A stretch of DNA of 64,000 bases from positions 62,001-126,000 of the forward strand of contig JADZEI010000004.1 in NCBI GenBank assembly GCA_020850615.1, given 5' to 3'. This document shows, piece by piece, positions 32,943-40,819 of this stretch; the stretch's first letter is position 1; the number at the start of each line of letters is the position of its first letter. This stretch comes from Dehalococcoidia bacterium (GTDB lineage: Bacteria > Chloroflexota > Dehalococcoidia > Tepidiformales > Tepidiformaceae). Made by a program: the position numbers and the translations under genes. The notes under the pieces are model-generated. The model worked only from the letters and a program-made list of their open reading frames with translations, did not search any database and was not told the DNA's origin.

Positions 32943-33475
32943 AACAATGCCCACATCAGGATGATCACGCCGACCGTGATGCACGAATCGGCCACGTTGA
33001 ACGCCGGGAAGTTCGGCACCTTCACGAAGTCGACCACTTCGCCGTTGCGTACGCGGTCGATCAGGTTGCCGATCGCGCCCCCGAGCATCAGCGCCAGCCC
33101 GATCCGCATGATCGGGTTCGCGAACCCCGGCGCGAACAGGTACACCAGGATCGCGGCCATGCCGACGATGCTCGTTATGGCGAGCAGCGGCCCCGCGCCC
33201 TGCAGCATCCCGAACGCCGCCCCGCTGTTTGTGATGTGCACGATCCGGATCAGCCCCTCCTCCGGGACCGAGTCGCCCCGGTCGAGCCAGGCCACGATCA
33301 TCGCCTTGGTCAGCTGGTCCAGCGCCACCGCCACCGCCGCGAGCACGAGGAACCACGCATCGCGGGGACGAAGCTGCGCGCGGCCGCCGGGCCGGGTCGG
33401 TTCGCGGGCCGAAGCGTCTTCCACCGGTCTGATTGTCGAGTCTCGCGCGCCGCTTGTCGATCCGCGTCCGGTCAC
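32903..33475 (-). CDS. lspA: Lipoprotein signal peptidase (signal peptidase II)
   Basis: Membrane aspartyl peptidase that cleaves prolipoproteins before the lipid-modified cysteine. Family motifs: DQLTKAMI, NSGAAFG, GNLIDRVRNGEVVDF (first catalytic Asp) and FNVADS (second Asp); four membrane helices. GTG 33475 overlaps the stop of the upstream lipoprotein gene (GTGA); a second GTG at 33424 would give 173 residues, closer to usual family length. Either way it lies between a lipoprotein gene and rluD in one operon. Confidence 0.94.
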   Translation of the reverse strand: MTGRGSTSGARDSTIRPVEDASAREPTRPGGRAQLRPRDAWFLVLAAVAVALDQLTKAMIVAWLDRGDSVPEEGLIRIVHITNSGAAFGMLQGAGPLLAITSIVGMAAILVYLFAPGFANPIMRIGLALMLGGAIGNLIDRVRNGEVVDFVKVPNFPAFNVADSCITVGVIILMWALLWETKTEPDGENS

Positions 33476-34221
33476 ACCTGCAGTACGAACGTGTACCGCC
33501 CCGCCTTGCCGCCCCCATCGTCGCGGAAGTCCTCCAGCTCCAGCGCCGCGTTGTAGATGCCGTCGCGGCCGTTCCCCGGCTCCCCCGGGAAGTACAGCTG
33601 CGTCGTGAGCACCGGCCTCCCCGGCGCCTGCACCTTCAGGTGGATGTGCCGCGTCCGCCCCGGGTACACCCCCGGGAGGATCGTCTCCAGCGCGTACCGC
33701 CCCGTGTCGTCGGCGAACTGGTGACCCCGCAGCCGGTAGCCGTCGTTGTCGTAGACGCCCGCGTCGTCGCACTGCCAGAAATCCAGCATCGCCTTCGCCA
33801 CCGGCTGGCAGTCCGTCCCCACCACGAACCCGGAGACCACCAGCTTCGTGCCCGTCACCCCCGCTTCGATCAGCGAAGCCCGCTCCGGCGAGTTCGGCGT
33901 GAAGTACGGGCCCTCCGTCTGCGCCAGCGTCGCGTCGTCGTCGTCATCGTCCCCGCAGGCCGGCGTCGGTTCGAGCGGCGCCACGCTCGTCGCCGGAGAG
34001 CTCGCTGTCGCCGTCGCGCTTGCCGTCGAACCACCGCCCGCCGTCGCCACCGATGTTCCCGTCGCGGGCCCCTGCGGCGGCGTCGCGCTGCCCGTCGTGG
34101 GCGAAGCACTCGGCGCCTCGTCCTTGTCGTCACAGGCGCCCAACAGGAACGGGATCGGCAGCGCGCCGCCAATCCAGAGGATGCGGCGGCGGCTCAACAG
34201 CCGGGGGACGCGGATCGTCAC
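33472..34221 (-). CDS. Lipoprotein intradiol ring-cleavage dioxygenase-like protein
   Basis: 249 residues. The N-terminal signal with lipobox LLGAC (Cys about 29) predicts lipid anchoring outside the membrane, followed by a Ser/Thr/Ala-rich linker and then an intradiol dioxygenase fold. Ligands of the non-heme Fe(III) are recognisable: Tyr in AGVYDNDG, Tyr in LPGVYPG, and two His in TRHIHLK. The substrate is likely a catechol or protocatechuate-type aromatic, acting extracytoplasmically, which is unusual. GTG 34221 has a GAGG site. It heads the operon with lspA. Confidence 0.88.
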   Translation of the reverse strand: MTIRVPRLLSRRRILWIGGALPIPFLLGACDDKDEAPSASPTTGSATPPQGPATGTSVATAGGGSTASATATASSPATSVAPLEPTPACGDDDDDDATLAQTEGPYFTPNSPERASLIEAGVTGTKLVVSGFVVGTDCQPVAKAMLDFWQCDDAGVYDNDGYRLRGHQFADDTGRYALETILPGVYPGRTRHIHLKVQAPGRPVLTTQLYFPGEPGNGRDGIYNAALELEDFRDDGGGKAGRYTFVLQV

Positions 34222-34370
34222 AGCTCTACCTCGAACGCACACCTGGTGCGGCCGCGCTACCGTTGCACCCGCAACGTAAATGGCCCGTAAGCCCCCGCCC
34301 GCGTGGCAGGATGTAACGCCACCCGGTACCCTGAGACAACACGCTGAGTCCAGGCACAAGGAGCGCGCAC

Positions 34371-34964
34371 ATGGCGATGCAGGCAACCAAAGAGATGCGC
34401 CCCGACGGCAAGGTCCGCCTTCCCCCCGGCCAACACCTCACCACCGGCTGGCCCGTCCTCCACTATGGCAGCGTCCCCCGCGTCGACCTCGCGACCTGGA
34501 AGCTCCATGTCTGGGGCCTCGTCGAAGAAGAGAAATCCTTCACCTGGGACGAGTTCAGCGCCCTCGGGCAGACCACCGAGGTCAGCGACATCCACTGCGT
34601 GACCACCTGGAGCAAGTACGACAACACCTGGGAAGGCGTACCCTTCTCCGCGTTCCTCGACGCCATCCAGCTCAAGCCCGAAGCCAAATACGCCATGCTC
34701 CACAGCTATGGCGGCTACACCACCAACGTCCCGCTCGCAGACCTCAAGCGCGAAGGCGTCCTCTTCGCCACGAAGCACGACGGCGAAGAGCTGACGAAAG
34801 AGCACGGCTGGCCCCTCCGCCTCGTCATCCCCCACCTCTACTTCTGGAAGAGCGCCAAGTGGATCGGCGGCATCCAGTTCCTCGACCGTGACCGCCCCGG
34901 CTTCTGGGAAACCTACGGCTACCACATCTACGGCGACCCCTGGCGCGAAGAACGCTACTCCTAG
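34371..34964 (+). CDS. Sulfite-oxidase-like molybdopterin protein (YedY/SorT fold)
   Basis: 197 residues comprising only the oxidoreductase molybdopterin-binding domain. The molybdenum-ligand cysteine is Cys76 in EVSDIHCVTTWSKYD; WEGVPFSAFLD, LHSYGGYTTNVPLADL, HGWPLRLVIPHLYFWKSAKWIGGI are all family features. No signal peptide is visible, so it appears cytoplasmic. A perfect AAGGAG precedes ATG 34371. It needs molybdenum cofactor, for which moeA lies in this window. Electron acceptor and substrate unknown. Confidence 0.92.
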   Translation: MAMQATKEMRPDGKVRLPPGQHLTTGWPVLHYGSVPRVDLATWKLHVWGLVEEEKSFTWDEFSALGQTTEVSDIHCVTTWSKYDNTWEGVPFSAFLDAIQLKPEAKYAMLHSYGGYTTNVPLADLKREGVLFATKHDGEELTKEHGWPLRLVIPHLYFWKSAKWIGGIQFLDRDRPGFWETYGYHIYGDPWREERYS

Positions 34965-35240
34965 GGGCCCCACGCGCCACGCCGCCCCCCGCGACGCGGA
35001 CGTAACTCCACGCCCCCGCGACAGCGGGGTAACCTGCGCCCCGCGAAAGCGGGGTAGTCCGCCGAGCCCAGCCTCGGCGGAGCGTCTAAGCCCAACCCCT
35101 GCCCCGCGGCAGCCTCGCCCCAGCGCGCGACGCCGCAGCGCCCGCCCGCCTCGCCCGCGACCACCTCCCACCACGCACAGCGCCCGTCCCCACCCCGAGT
35201 CCGGAGACGCGGCGCTCCGCTCTCGCGCAGCCATCCGGTC
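34965..35240. repeat. Interspersed repeat block, left boundary of a reversed-skew segment
   Basis: No gene in the 350 bases after the sulfite-oxidase-like gene. It carries the repeat family's GCCGAGCCCAGCCTCGGCGG block and a 24-bp core at 35091-35114 (starting CCCAACCCCTGCCCCG), which recurs exactly but inverted at 38943-38966. Confidence 0.8.
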
Positions 35241-35317
35241 CCGCGGTGCGCCCGATCGCCCCCGTTGAGCGCGACACCGGCGGTGCGTCGCGCCCCGCGC
35301 CGCCGGGTAGTCCGCCT

Positions 35318-35707
35318 CTACAGAGTGCGCGTGTCGTCGGGAGGTGGGGGTTCTTCGTTGTCGACGAGGGGTGGTTCGGGGCGGAGGTCGTCGTCCATGG
35401 CGGCGACGTCCGGCTCGTCGGTAGGTGGTGGCGGTTCGTGGCGGAAGGAATCGCGGAGCGGGGGCTCGTCGAAGATGACGTCGACCTCGTCGCCGTCGGT
35501 GCGGCGCATTTCGATGCGGTAGCCGAGGACGACCGCGACCACGACGCCGAGGGCCACGAGCAGCGAGGCGAAGAGGGCGACGAAGAGCACGACGACGAGC
35601 GGGAGGTCGAGGAGGGTGCGCTCGTCGTTGCGGACGACGACGTGGCGGACGAGGCCTTCGTGCCATGCGGATTTCATGGTGTCGCGGAAGGAGAGCCGGT
35701 CTGGCAT
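35318..35707 (-). CDS. DUF4342-like membrane-associated protein
   Basis: 129 residues. HEGLVRHVVVRNDERTLLDLP followed by a hydrophobic hairpin (about 35-65, VVVLFVALFASLLVALGVVV) resembles the DUF4342 domain, in which a short beta unit precedes a membrane helix. The C-terminal half is acidic and Pro-rich (EPPPPTDEPD) and probably disordered. ATG 35707 has a GGGAGAC ribosome site. Function unknown. Confidence 0.65.
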   Translation of the reverse strand: MPDRLSFRDTMKSAWHEGLVRHVVVRNDERTLLDLPLVVVLFVALFASLLVALGVVVAVVLGYRIEMRRTDGDEVDVIFDEPPLRDSFRHEPPPPTDEPDVAAMDDDLRPEPPLVDNEEPPPPDDTRTL

Positions 35708-35784
35708 TCGAGTGTCTCCCTGGGTGGGCTGGATGAGGGGTGATGGGGGGCGCCTGGGGCCCCTCATGGGCGGGTGGGGCCTAT

Positions 35785-35823
35785 CACCCTGCCCCTCTCA
35801 CGCTGCGGCGGGCGAGAGGGGAG
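35785..35823. repeat. REP-like palindrome copy 4
   Basis: CACCCTGCCCCTCTCACGC...GCGAGAGGGGAGA, just after the stop of the LLM oxidoreductase gene; same family as 4525, 10320 and 10433. Confidence 0.6.
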
Positions 35824-35834
35824 AGCGGTCGTTG

Positions 35835-36749
35835 CTATAGGCCGTTCTTGGCGATGTGGGCGAGGAAGGTGCGGGTGCGTTCGCGGGCTTCGGGGTCCCC
35901 GGTGACGGGGAAGACGGAGGCGTTGATGTCGGTGACGCCGGCTTCGGCGAGCTGGCGGAGCTGGGCGCGGAGGGAGGTCTCGTCGCCGGCGAGGGCGATC
36001 TGGGCGGGGCCTTCGGCGCCTTCGATGTCCATGACGGCGCGGTAGGAGGGGATGTTCGTGTAGACCTGGAAGACCTTCGCGGCGGTTTCGCGGGCGGACT
36101 CGACGGAGCTGGTGAGGGCGATAGGGAAGCCGGACACGATGCGCGGCTCGGGGCGGCCGGCCTCGGCGGCGGCGGCGCGGATGGTCGGGACGGCGGTCTG
36201 GCCCAGGTATTTCGGGCCGCCCATCCAGGTGGCGGTGCCGTCGGCGAGGCGGCCGGCGACGCGGAGCATCTGCGGGCCGAGGGCGGCGATGAGGGTGGTC
36301 GGCGGCTTCGCGGGGATGGAGATGGCGCCGTTCACGCGGTACTCCTCGCCGGTGAAGGCGACCTGCTCGCCGCGCATGAGCGGCATGAGCACGGAGAGGT
36401 ATTCGCGCATGTGGCGGACGGGCTTCGAGAAGTCGAGGCCGAACATGCCTTCGATGATCATCTTGTGGCTGAGGCCGATGCCGAGGGTGAAGCGGCCATC
36501 GGCGGCAGCGGAAGCGGTGAGCGCCGACTGCGCGAGGGCCAGCGGGTGGCGGGGATAGGTGGGGACGACGAAGGTGCCGAGCTCGATGGTGCTGGTCTCG
36601 CGGCCGGCGAGCGCCATCATCATGATGCCGTCGTAGCTGAAGATGTTCGGGACCCAGGCGGAGGCGAAGCCGTCGGCCTCGGCCTGCTTGATGTGACCGA
36701 TGAGCTTTTCGACGGGGCCGTTGCCGTCGATGAAGATGCCGATGCGCAT
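35835..36749 (-). CDS. LLM class (F420- or FMN-dependent) oxidoreductase
   Basis: 304-residue luciferase-like TIM-barrel protein: MRIGIFIDGNGPVEKLIGHIKQ..., ASAWVPNIF, TYPRHPLALAQSA, LGIGLSHKMIIEGMFG, REYLSVL. Such enzymes use F420 or reduced flavin to oxidise or reduce small molecules; the motif set is closest to the methylene-H4MPT-reductase-like F420 group. ATG 36749 begins the first beta strand. Wobble bases are C-rich, unlike minus-strand genes outside this block. Two further LLM genes are at 39.3 and 45.8 kb; substrate unknown. Confidence 0.9.
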   Translation of the reverse strand: MRIGIFIDGNGPVEKLIGHIKQAEADGFASAWVPNIFSYDGIMMMALAGRETSTIELGTFVVPTYPRHPLALAQSALTASAAADGRFTLGIGLSHKMIIEGMFGLDFSKPVRHMREYLSVLMPLMRGEQVAFTGEEYRVNGAISIPAKPPTTLIAALGPQMLRVAGRLADGTATWMGGPKYLGQTAVPTIRAAAAEAGRPEPRIVSGFPIALTSSVESARETAAKVFQVYTNIPSYRAVMDIEGAEGPAQIALAGDETSLRAQLRQLAEAGVTDINASVFPVTGDPEARERTRTFLAHIAKNGL

Positions 36750-36842
36750 GGTTGTGTCCCCCGGGCGAAGTGAGGCCACTGTACGCAATCACGGGCCGGG
36801 CCGGAACCGTGGGGCCGGGCTGCGGTGGTGCGGCGGGGCCGG

Positions 36843-36848
36843 TAGACT
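36843..36848 (+). promoter_or_regulatory. -10 element, leaderless start of alpha/beta hydrolase
   Basis: TAGACT ends six bases before ATG 36855; no ribosome site. Confidence 0.55.
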
Positions 36849-36854
36849 CGCCGC

Positions 36855-37661
36855 ATGCCGTATGTGCGCGTCAACGCGGGCCGTTTCTACTACGAGCAGC
36901 ATGGTTCGGGGCCGGACCTGCTGTTCCTCCACGGGGCGGGTGGGAACCACCTCTCGTGGTGGCAGCAGGTGCCGGTGTTCGCCGAGCGGTACCGGGTGAC
37001 GGTGTACGACGCGCGCGGCTGGGGCCTTTCGAAGGGCGATACCGCGGCGGCGGGCCGGTGGGTGCTCGGCACGGACGCGGCGGGGATCATGGCGGAGCTC
37101 GGGATCGAGCGGGCGCACATCGTGGCGCAGTCGATGGGTGGGCGGGCGGTGGCGGGGATCGCGCGGATGGCGCCGGGGCGGATCCGGTCGTTGGTGTTGT
37201 GCGGGACGACGGCCGGGGCGACGAATGACCGCATCCGGGAGCTGCAGGACGTGCTCGCGGGAGAGCGTGGCGACGGCGGGCTGCGCGAGCACGCGCTTTC
37301 GAAGCCATTCGAAGCGGCAAACGCGGCGCTGGCCCTGCTCTACCGGCAGATCAACGCGCTCAACCCGCCGCGGCCGCGGGGGCTGTTGGGGCGGCCGCCG
37401 GCGGGCTACCGGGGGAGCATGCACCCGGTGCTGACGGCGCTCGGCGTGCCGGTGCTGTTCGTCGTCGGCGAGTACGACCTGATCACCTCGCCGGAGATGA
37501 TCCGGGAGGCGAGCGAGCTGGTGCCGGGCTCGCGGGTGCACGAGATCGCGGGCGCGGGCCACTCGGCGTACTTCGAGCGGGCGGGGGAGTTCAACGCGGT
37601 GGTGGGGGAGTTCCTCGCGCGGGCGGACGGGGCTGCCGGCTCGGCGGCGGCCGGGGGGTAG
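36855..37661 (+). CDS. Alpha/beta hydrolase
   Basis: 268 residues. Oxyanion-hole motif LFLHGAGGNHLSWW (about 24-37), nucleophile elbow AQSMGGRA (Ser about 94), acid in VVGEYDLITSP and catalytic His in AGAGHSAYFE. It could be an esterase, lactonase or C-C hydrolase; nothing in the context decides. Codons end predominantly in G, opposite to plus-strand genes on either side of the 35.1-39.0 kb block, consistent with the block being inverted. Confidence 0.9.
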   Translation: MPYVRVNAGRFYYEQHGSGPDLLFLHGAGGNHLSWWQQVPVFAERYRVTVYDARGWGLSKGDTAAAGRWVLGTDAAGIMAELGIERAHIVAQSMGGRAVAGIARMAPGRIRSLVLCGTTAGATNDRIRELQDVLAGERGDGGLREHALSKPFEAANAALALLYRQINALNPPRPRGLLGRPPAGYRGSMHPVLTALGVPVLFVVGEYDLITSPEMIREASELVPGSRVHEIAGAGHSAYFERAGEFNAVVGEFLARADGAAGSAAAGG

Positions 37662-37717
37662 CGACGGCGGCAGGGCGGGCGGGATAGGGTGGGGCCACCA
37701 CGCGCGGGAGGGTGGCC

Positions 37718-38287
37718 ATGGACGACCGGCCGGAGGAGCTGACACGGCGGGAGCAGGATGTGCTCGACCTGGCGTCGGCGGGGCTGACGAACGACGAGAT
37801 CGCCGCGCGGCTGGGCCTGACGCACAACGCGGTGCGGTTCCACCTCAAGCGGGTGCACGCGAAGCTCGATACGGGCGGGGACCGGCGGTCACTGAGCGGG
37901 TGGCGGCGGTGGGTGCCGGGGCTGGGCCTCGGGCTGGGGATGGGGAAGGCGGCGGTCGTGCCGGTTGTTGCGATTGGGGGCCTGGGGGTGGCGCTCGCAG
38001 GGGCCGCGGCCGTGTACTTCCCGTCCGGGGGCGGGGGAGCGGCGCCTGCGGTGACACCGGGCGCGGATGGCCGGTACCCGAACGGCTGCCCGGCTTCGTT
38101 CACGGCGCAGCCGGACATCCCGACGCTGGCGGATTACGCGGCAGCGTTCGGGGTGCCGTACGAGGAGCTGGTTGCGCTCAACCCGGAGCTCCCGGCGAGC
38201 GGTGTGCTGCCACTGGGGGCGAATGTGCGGGTGCCATACCGGGAGGATTCGGGGTGTGGGGAGCTGGTGGCGACGCCGACACCGTGA
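37718..38287 (+). CDS. Membrane-tethered LuxR-type HTH protein with extracytoplasmic LysM domain
   Basis: 189 residues. Residues 5-52 are a LuxR/GerE helix-turn-helix (ELTRREQDVLDLASAGLTND, then GLTHNAVRFHLKRVHAKL). One membrane helix lies at about 79-101, then a short linker and a LysM-like domain at about 132-174 (PTLADYAAAFGVPYEELVAL, then LPLGANVRVP) flanked by two cysteines. The DNA-binding part is inside and the putative glycan-binding part outside, so it could report cell-wall state directly to DNA. GGGAGGG precedes ATG 37718. Confidence 0.82.
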   Translation: MDDRPEELTRREQDVLDLASAGLTNDEIAARLGLTHNAVRFHLKRVHAKLDTGGDRRSLSGWRRWVPGLGLGLGMGKAAVVPVVAIGGLGVALAGAAAVYFPSGGGGAAPAVTPGADGRYPNGCPASFTAQPDIPTLADYAAAFGVPYEELVALNPELPASGVLPLGANVRVPYREDSGCGELVATPTP

Positions 38288-38296
38288 TGGCGCGGG

Positions 38297-38812
38297 CTAG
38301 AACGGGAGGCCCTTCGCGCCGTGGACGCCCTTGAGGGCGGCGATTTCGCCGGTGTGCGCGGAGAGGTGCACGAGGCCGAGGGCACCGATGGACTGTGCGA
38401 GTGAGACGGTGCCGCCCGTGATACCCGGGACCTGGCGGTCCAAGTCGGTGTCGGGCGCGGCGGCGAGGTAGTCGAAGAGGGACTGGAACACGTCCGTGGC
38501 GTAGTCCCGGAGGCCGACGAGCTGGTAGGGCGCGTCCGACCAGCCCGGCACCTGCATCAGGCTCGGCGACGGGATGCCGGTGCGCTGCTGCCAGCCGGGG
38601 TCGGCCGCGAGGGGTTCGAGGCCCTGCGCCGTCTGCCGGGCGAGGAGATCGAGGCCCACGAGGATGTGCGCATAGATGGGCAGGATGGCGCCGATCGTGG
38701 CGCCAGGGACGCGCTTCGTCGCGAGGTCGTCCGTGAGGTCGCCGGTGGCGGCGTCGAAGACGAGCTTCGCCATTTGGAATTGGGTGGTCAGCATCTCGGC
38801 GCGGGTGGTCAT
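38297..38812 (-). CDS. DinB-superfamily protein
   Basis: 171-residue helical protein. Histidines in LPIYAHILVGLDLLARQ and LGLVHLSAHTGEIAALKG sit at the positions of the DinB metal ligands. ATG 38812 follows a strong AGGAGG. No neighbour hints at a role; related proteins include mycothiol-dependent enzymes and uncharacterised stress proteins. Its stop is nine bases from the converging LuxR-LysM gene. Confidence 0.75.
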   Translation of the reverse strand: MTTRAEMLTTQFQMAKLVFDAATGDLTDDLATKRVPGATIGAILPIYAHILVGLDLLARQTAQGLEPLAADPGWQQRTGIPSPSLMQVPGWSDAPYQLVGLRDYATDVFQSLFDYLAAAPDTDLDRQVPGITGGTVSLAQSIGALGLVHLSAHTGEIAALKGVHGAKGLPF

Positions 38813-38899
38813 GGGGGGAACCTCCTGGTGCGGGCATTGTGCGCCGTTGTGGGAGGAGTGCGAAGCGGGGTGGCACTGCGGCGTGAGGGGAGGTGTGGG

Positions 38900-39185
38900 C
38901 TTGCGCGGTCGTACTGAGGGGCCGGGCGCTGCCGGATTGGGGGGCTGCCGCGGGGCAGGGGTTGGGTGTAGACCGGTCTCTGGTCCGCCACCGCTGCCGG
39001 GATCGTAGACGACCCGGCCCGTTCGAAGTTACAACGGTCGACGCGACCAGGCCGATCGTCGTCCCGCCCGCCGCTCTCTCATTCGCTATCACCGTGGACC
39101 GCCATCCCGCATCCCCTGCGTCGCCCGCGCCGGACAACGGACAACGGACAACCCGCTGATAACTGATGACCGATAACTGATAACC
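38900..39185. repeat. Inverted copy of the interspersed repeat, then short oligomer repeats
   Basis: The 463-base gap has no gene. Positions 38943-38966 hold the exact reverse complement of the 24-bp core at 35091-35114. At about 39133-39185 there are short direct repeats: GGACAAC units three times, then GATAACTGATGACCGATAAC, a different oligomer family from the CAACAGC type at 4.3 and 20.4 kb. Confidence 0.75.
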
Positions 39186-39275
39186 CGCCCCATCCCGCCC
39201 TCGCCCCCGCCGTGCCTCCGCGCCATCGGCCCGGTATCGTGCGCACCACAACCTTCCACCTCCGAGGTACCAGCT

Positions 39276-40154
39276 GTGCGCTACGGCGTTGCCATCCCAC
39301 AGGCCAACATCTTCGCTACCCCCGATGCCATCCGCGGCGTTGCCCGCGCCGTCGAGGAGCTCGGCTTCGACTCCCTCTGGGTCAGCGACCACATCATCGT
39401 CCCCGAGAACTCCGGCTACATCCCCGAGCTGATGGACGAACCCCTCGCCGTCCTCGCCTACCTCGCCGCCGAGACCCGCTACATCACCCTCGGCACCTCC
39501 GTCCTCATCGTCCCCTACCGCGACCCCGTCTTCACCGCCAAGTTCCTCAGCACTGTCGACTACCTCAGCAACGGCCGCCTCGTCGTCGGCGTCGGCGCCG
39601 GCTGGCTCGAACAGGAGTTCGACGCCCTCAGCGTCCCCTTCGCCGAGCGCGGCCCACGCACCGACGAGTACCTCCGCGTCTACCGCAACCTCTGGGAGAC
39701 CGAGACCTCCAGCTTCGAAGGCACCTACAAGCGCTACACCAACATGCGCATGTTCCCGAAGGCCGCCCCGAGCCGCCGCGGCACCATCCCCATCTGGGTC
39801 GGCGGCAACGGCGAGCCCAGCATCCGCCGCGCCGCAGAGCTCGGCGACGGCTGGCACCCGATTAACCTCGCCCCTGCCGAGCTCGCGACCCTGAACGCCC
39901 GCTACCGCGAGCGCTGCGCCGAGTTCGGCCGCCAGCCCGGCCCGATCTGCCTCCGCCACATGCCCGGCGGCCGCACCCGCCCCGGCGGCGACCGCCCGCC
40001 CCTTTCCGGCACGCCCGCCGAGCAGGCCGCCGACATCCGCGCCTACGCCGAGGCCGGCCTCGACGAGCTCATGCTCTCCCTAGCGGCCCGCACCCCGGCC
40101 GAGCTCCTCCACACCCTCCGCACCTTCATGCGCGAAGTCGCCCCGCGCGTCTGA
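39276..40154 (+). CDS. LLM class F420-dependent oxidoreductase
   Basis: 292-residue luciferase-like protein of the TIGR03619/F420 type: MRYGVAIPQANIFATPDAI, LWVSDHIIVPENSGYIPE, TLGTSVLIVPYRDPVFTAK, LVVGVGAGWLEQEFDAL, PIWVGGNGEPSIRRAAELGDGW. The SDHI segment and WVGGN are typical of F420 binders. GTG 39276 has a GAGG ribosome site. Substrate unknown; likely redox step on a small hydrophobic compound. Confidence 0.92.
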   Translation: MRYGVAIPQANIFATPDAIRGVARAVEELGFDSLWVSDHIIVPENSGYIPELMDEPLAVLAYLAAETRYITLGTSVLIVPYRDPVFTAKFLSTVDYLSNGRLVVGVGAGWLEQEFDALSVPFAERGPRTDEYLRVYRNLWETETSSFEGTYKRYTNMRMFPKAAPSRRGTIPIWVGGNGEPSIRRAAELGDGWHPINLAPAELATLNARYRERCAEFGRQPGPICLRHMPGGRTRPGGDRPPLSGTPAEQAADIRAYAEAGLDELMLSLAARTPAELLHTLRTFMREVAPRV

Positions 40155-40173
40155 GCGTTCCCCGGCGCTCGGC

Positions 40174-40179
40174 TACACT
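40174..40179 (+). promoter_or_regulatory. -10 element, leaderless start of Nudix-like gene
   Basis: TACACT ends six bases before GTG 40186; no ribosome site. Confidence 0.55.
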
Positions 40180-40185
40180 GCCCCT

Positions 40186-40815
40186 GTGGCCGCCGCCGTT
40201 GTCGTCGTGATCTTCACCATCACACCCGATGGGCAGCTCTCCGTGCTGCTCATCGAGCGCGCCGCCGCGCCGGAGCAGGGCCGCTGGGCCCTGCCCGGCG
40301 GCGCCCTCCTCGACGGCGAGTCCCTCGACGGCGCCGCCGTCCGCAAGCTCCGCGACGAGACCGGCGTGGCTGACGTCTACCTCGAGCAGCTCTTCACCTT
40401 CGACCGCCTCGGCGGCGGCCTCGCCGATGTCGTGGTCACCTACTTCGCGCTCGTGGACCACGCCCGCACCCGCCTTCGCCCCGACCTGGAGTGGCGCCCC
40501 CAGTGGCACGCCGTCCGCGGCCTGCCCCCCGTCGCCTTCGAAAACGAGCGCGTCGTCGAATACGCCGAACGCCGCCTCCGCAACAAGCTCGAGTACACGA
40601 ACGTCGTCTACAGCCTGCTCCCCTCGCGCTTCACCCTCACAGAGATGCAGCGCGTCTACGAAGCGATCCTCGGCGAAGAGATGGACAAGCGGAACTTCCG
40701 CCGCCGCGTCGTCGGGCTCGGCATCGTCCGCGAAACGGGCGCCACCCGGAAGCAGGGCGCCCATCGCCCCGCGATGCTGTACGAGTTCAGCGTCCGCGAG
40801 CCCATGAGCGTCTGA
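40186..40815 (+). CDS. NrtR-like Nudix-domain regulator with winged helix
   Basis: 209 residues. A Nudix domain occupies 1-140 with a degenerate box (GALLDGESLDGAAVRKLRDE): the catalytic RE is RK and EE is DE, so hydrolysis is probably lost. Residues 145-205 (YSLLPSRFTLTEMQRVYEAI, DKRNFRRRVVGLGIV) match the winged-helix of NrtR, which represses NAD-synthesis genes and binds ADP-ribose. No NAD gene is adjacent; the ABC ATPase gene follows four bases after the stop and may be in its operon. Confidence 0.82.
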   Translation: MAAAVVVVIFTITPDGQLSVLLIERAAAPEQGRWALPGGALLDGESLDGAAVRKLRDETGVADVYLEQLFTFDRLGGGLADVVVTYFALVDHARTRLRPDLEWRPQWHAVRGLPPVAFENERVVEYAERRLRNKLEYTNVVYSLLPSRFTLTEMQRVYEAILGEEMDKRNFRRRVVGLGIVRETGATRKQGAHRPAMLYEFSVREPMSV

Positions 40816-40819
40816 TGCC

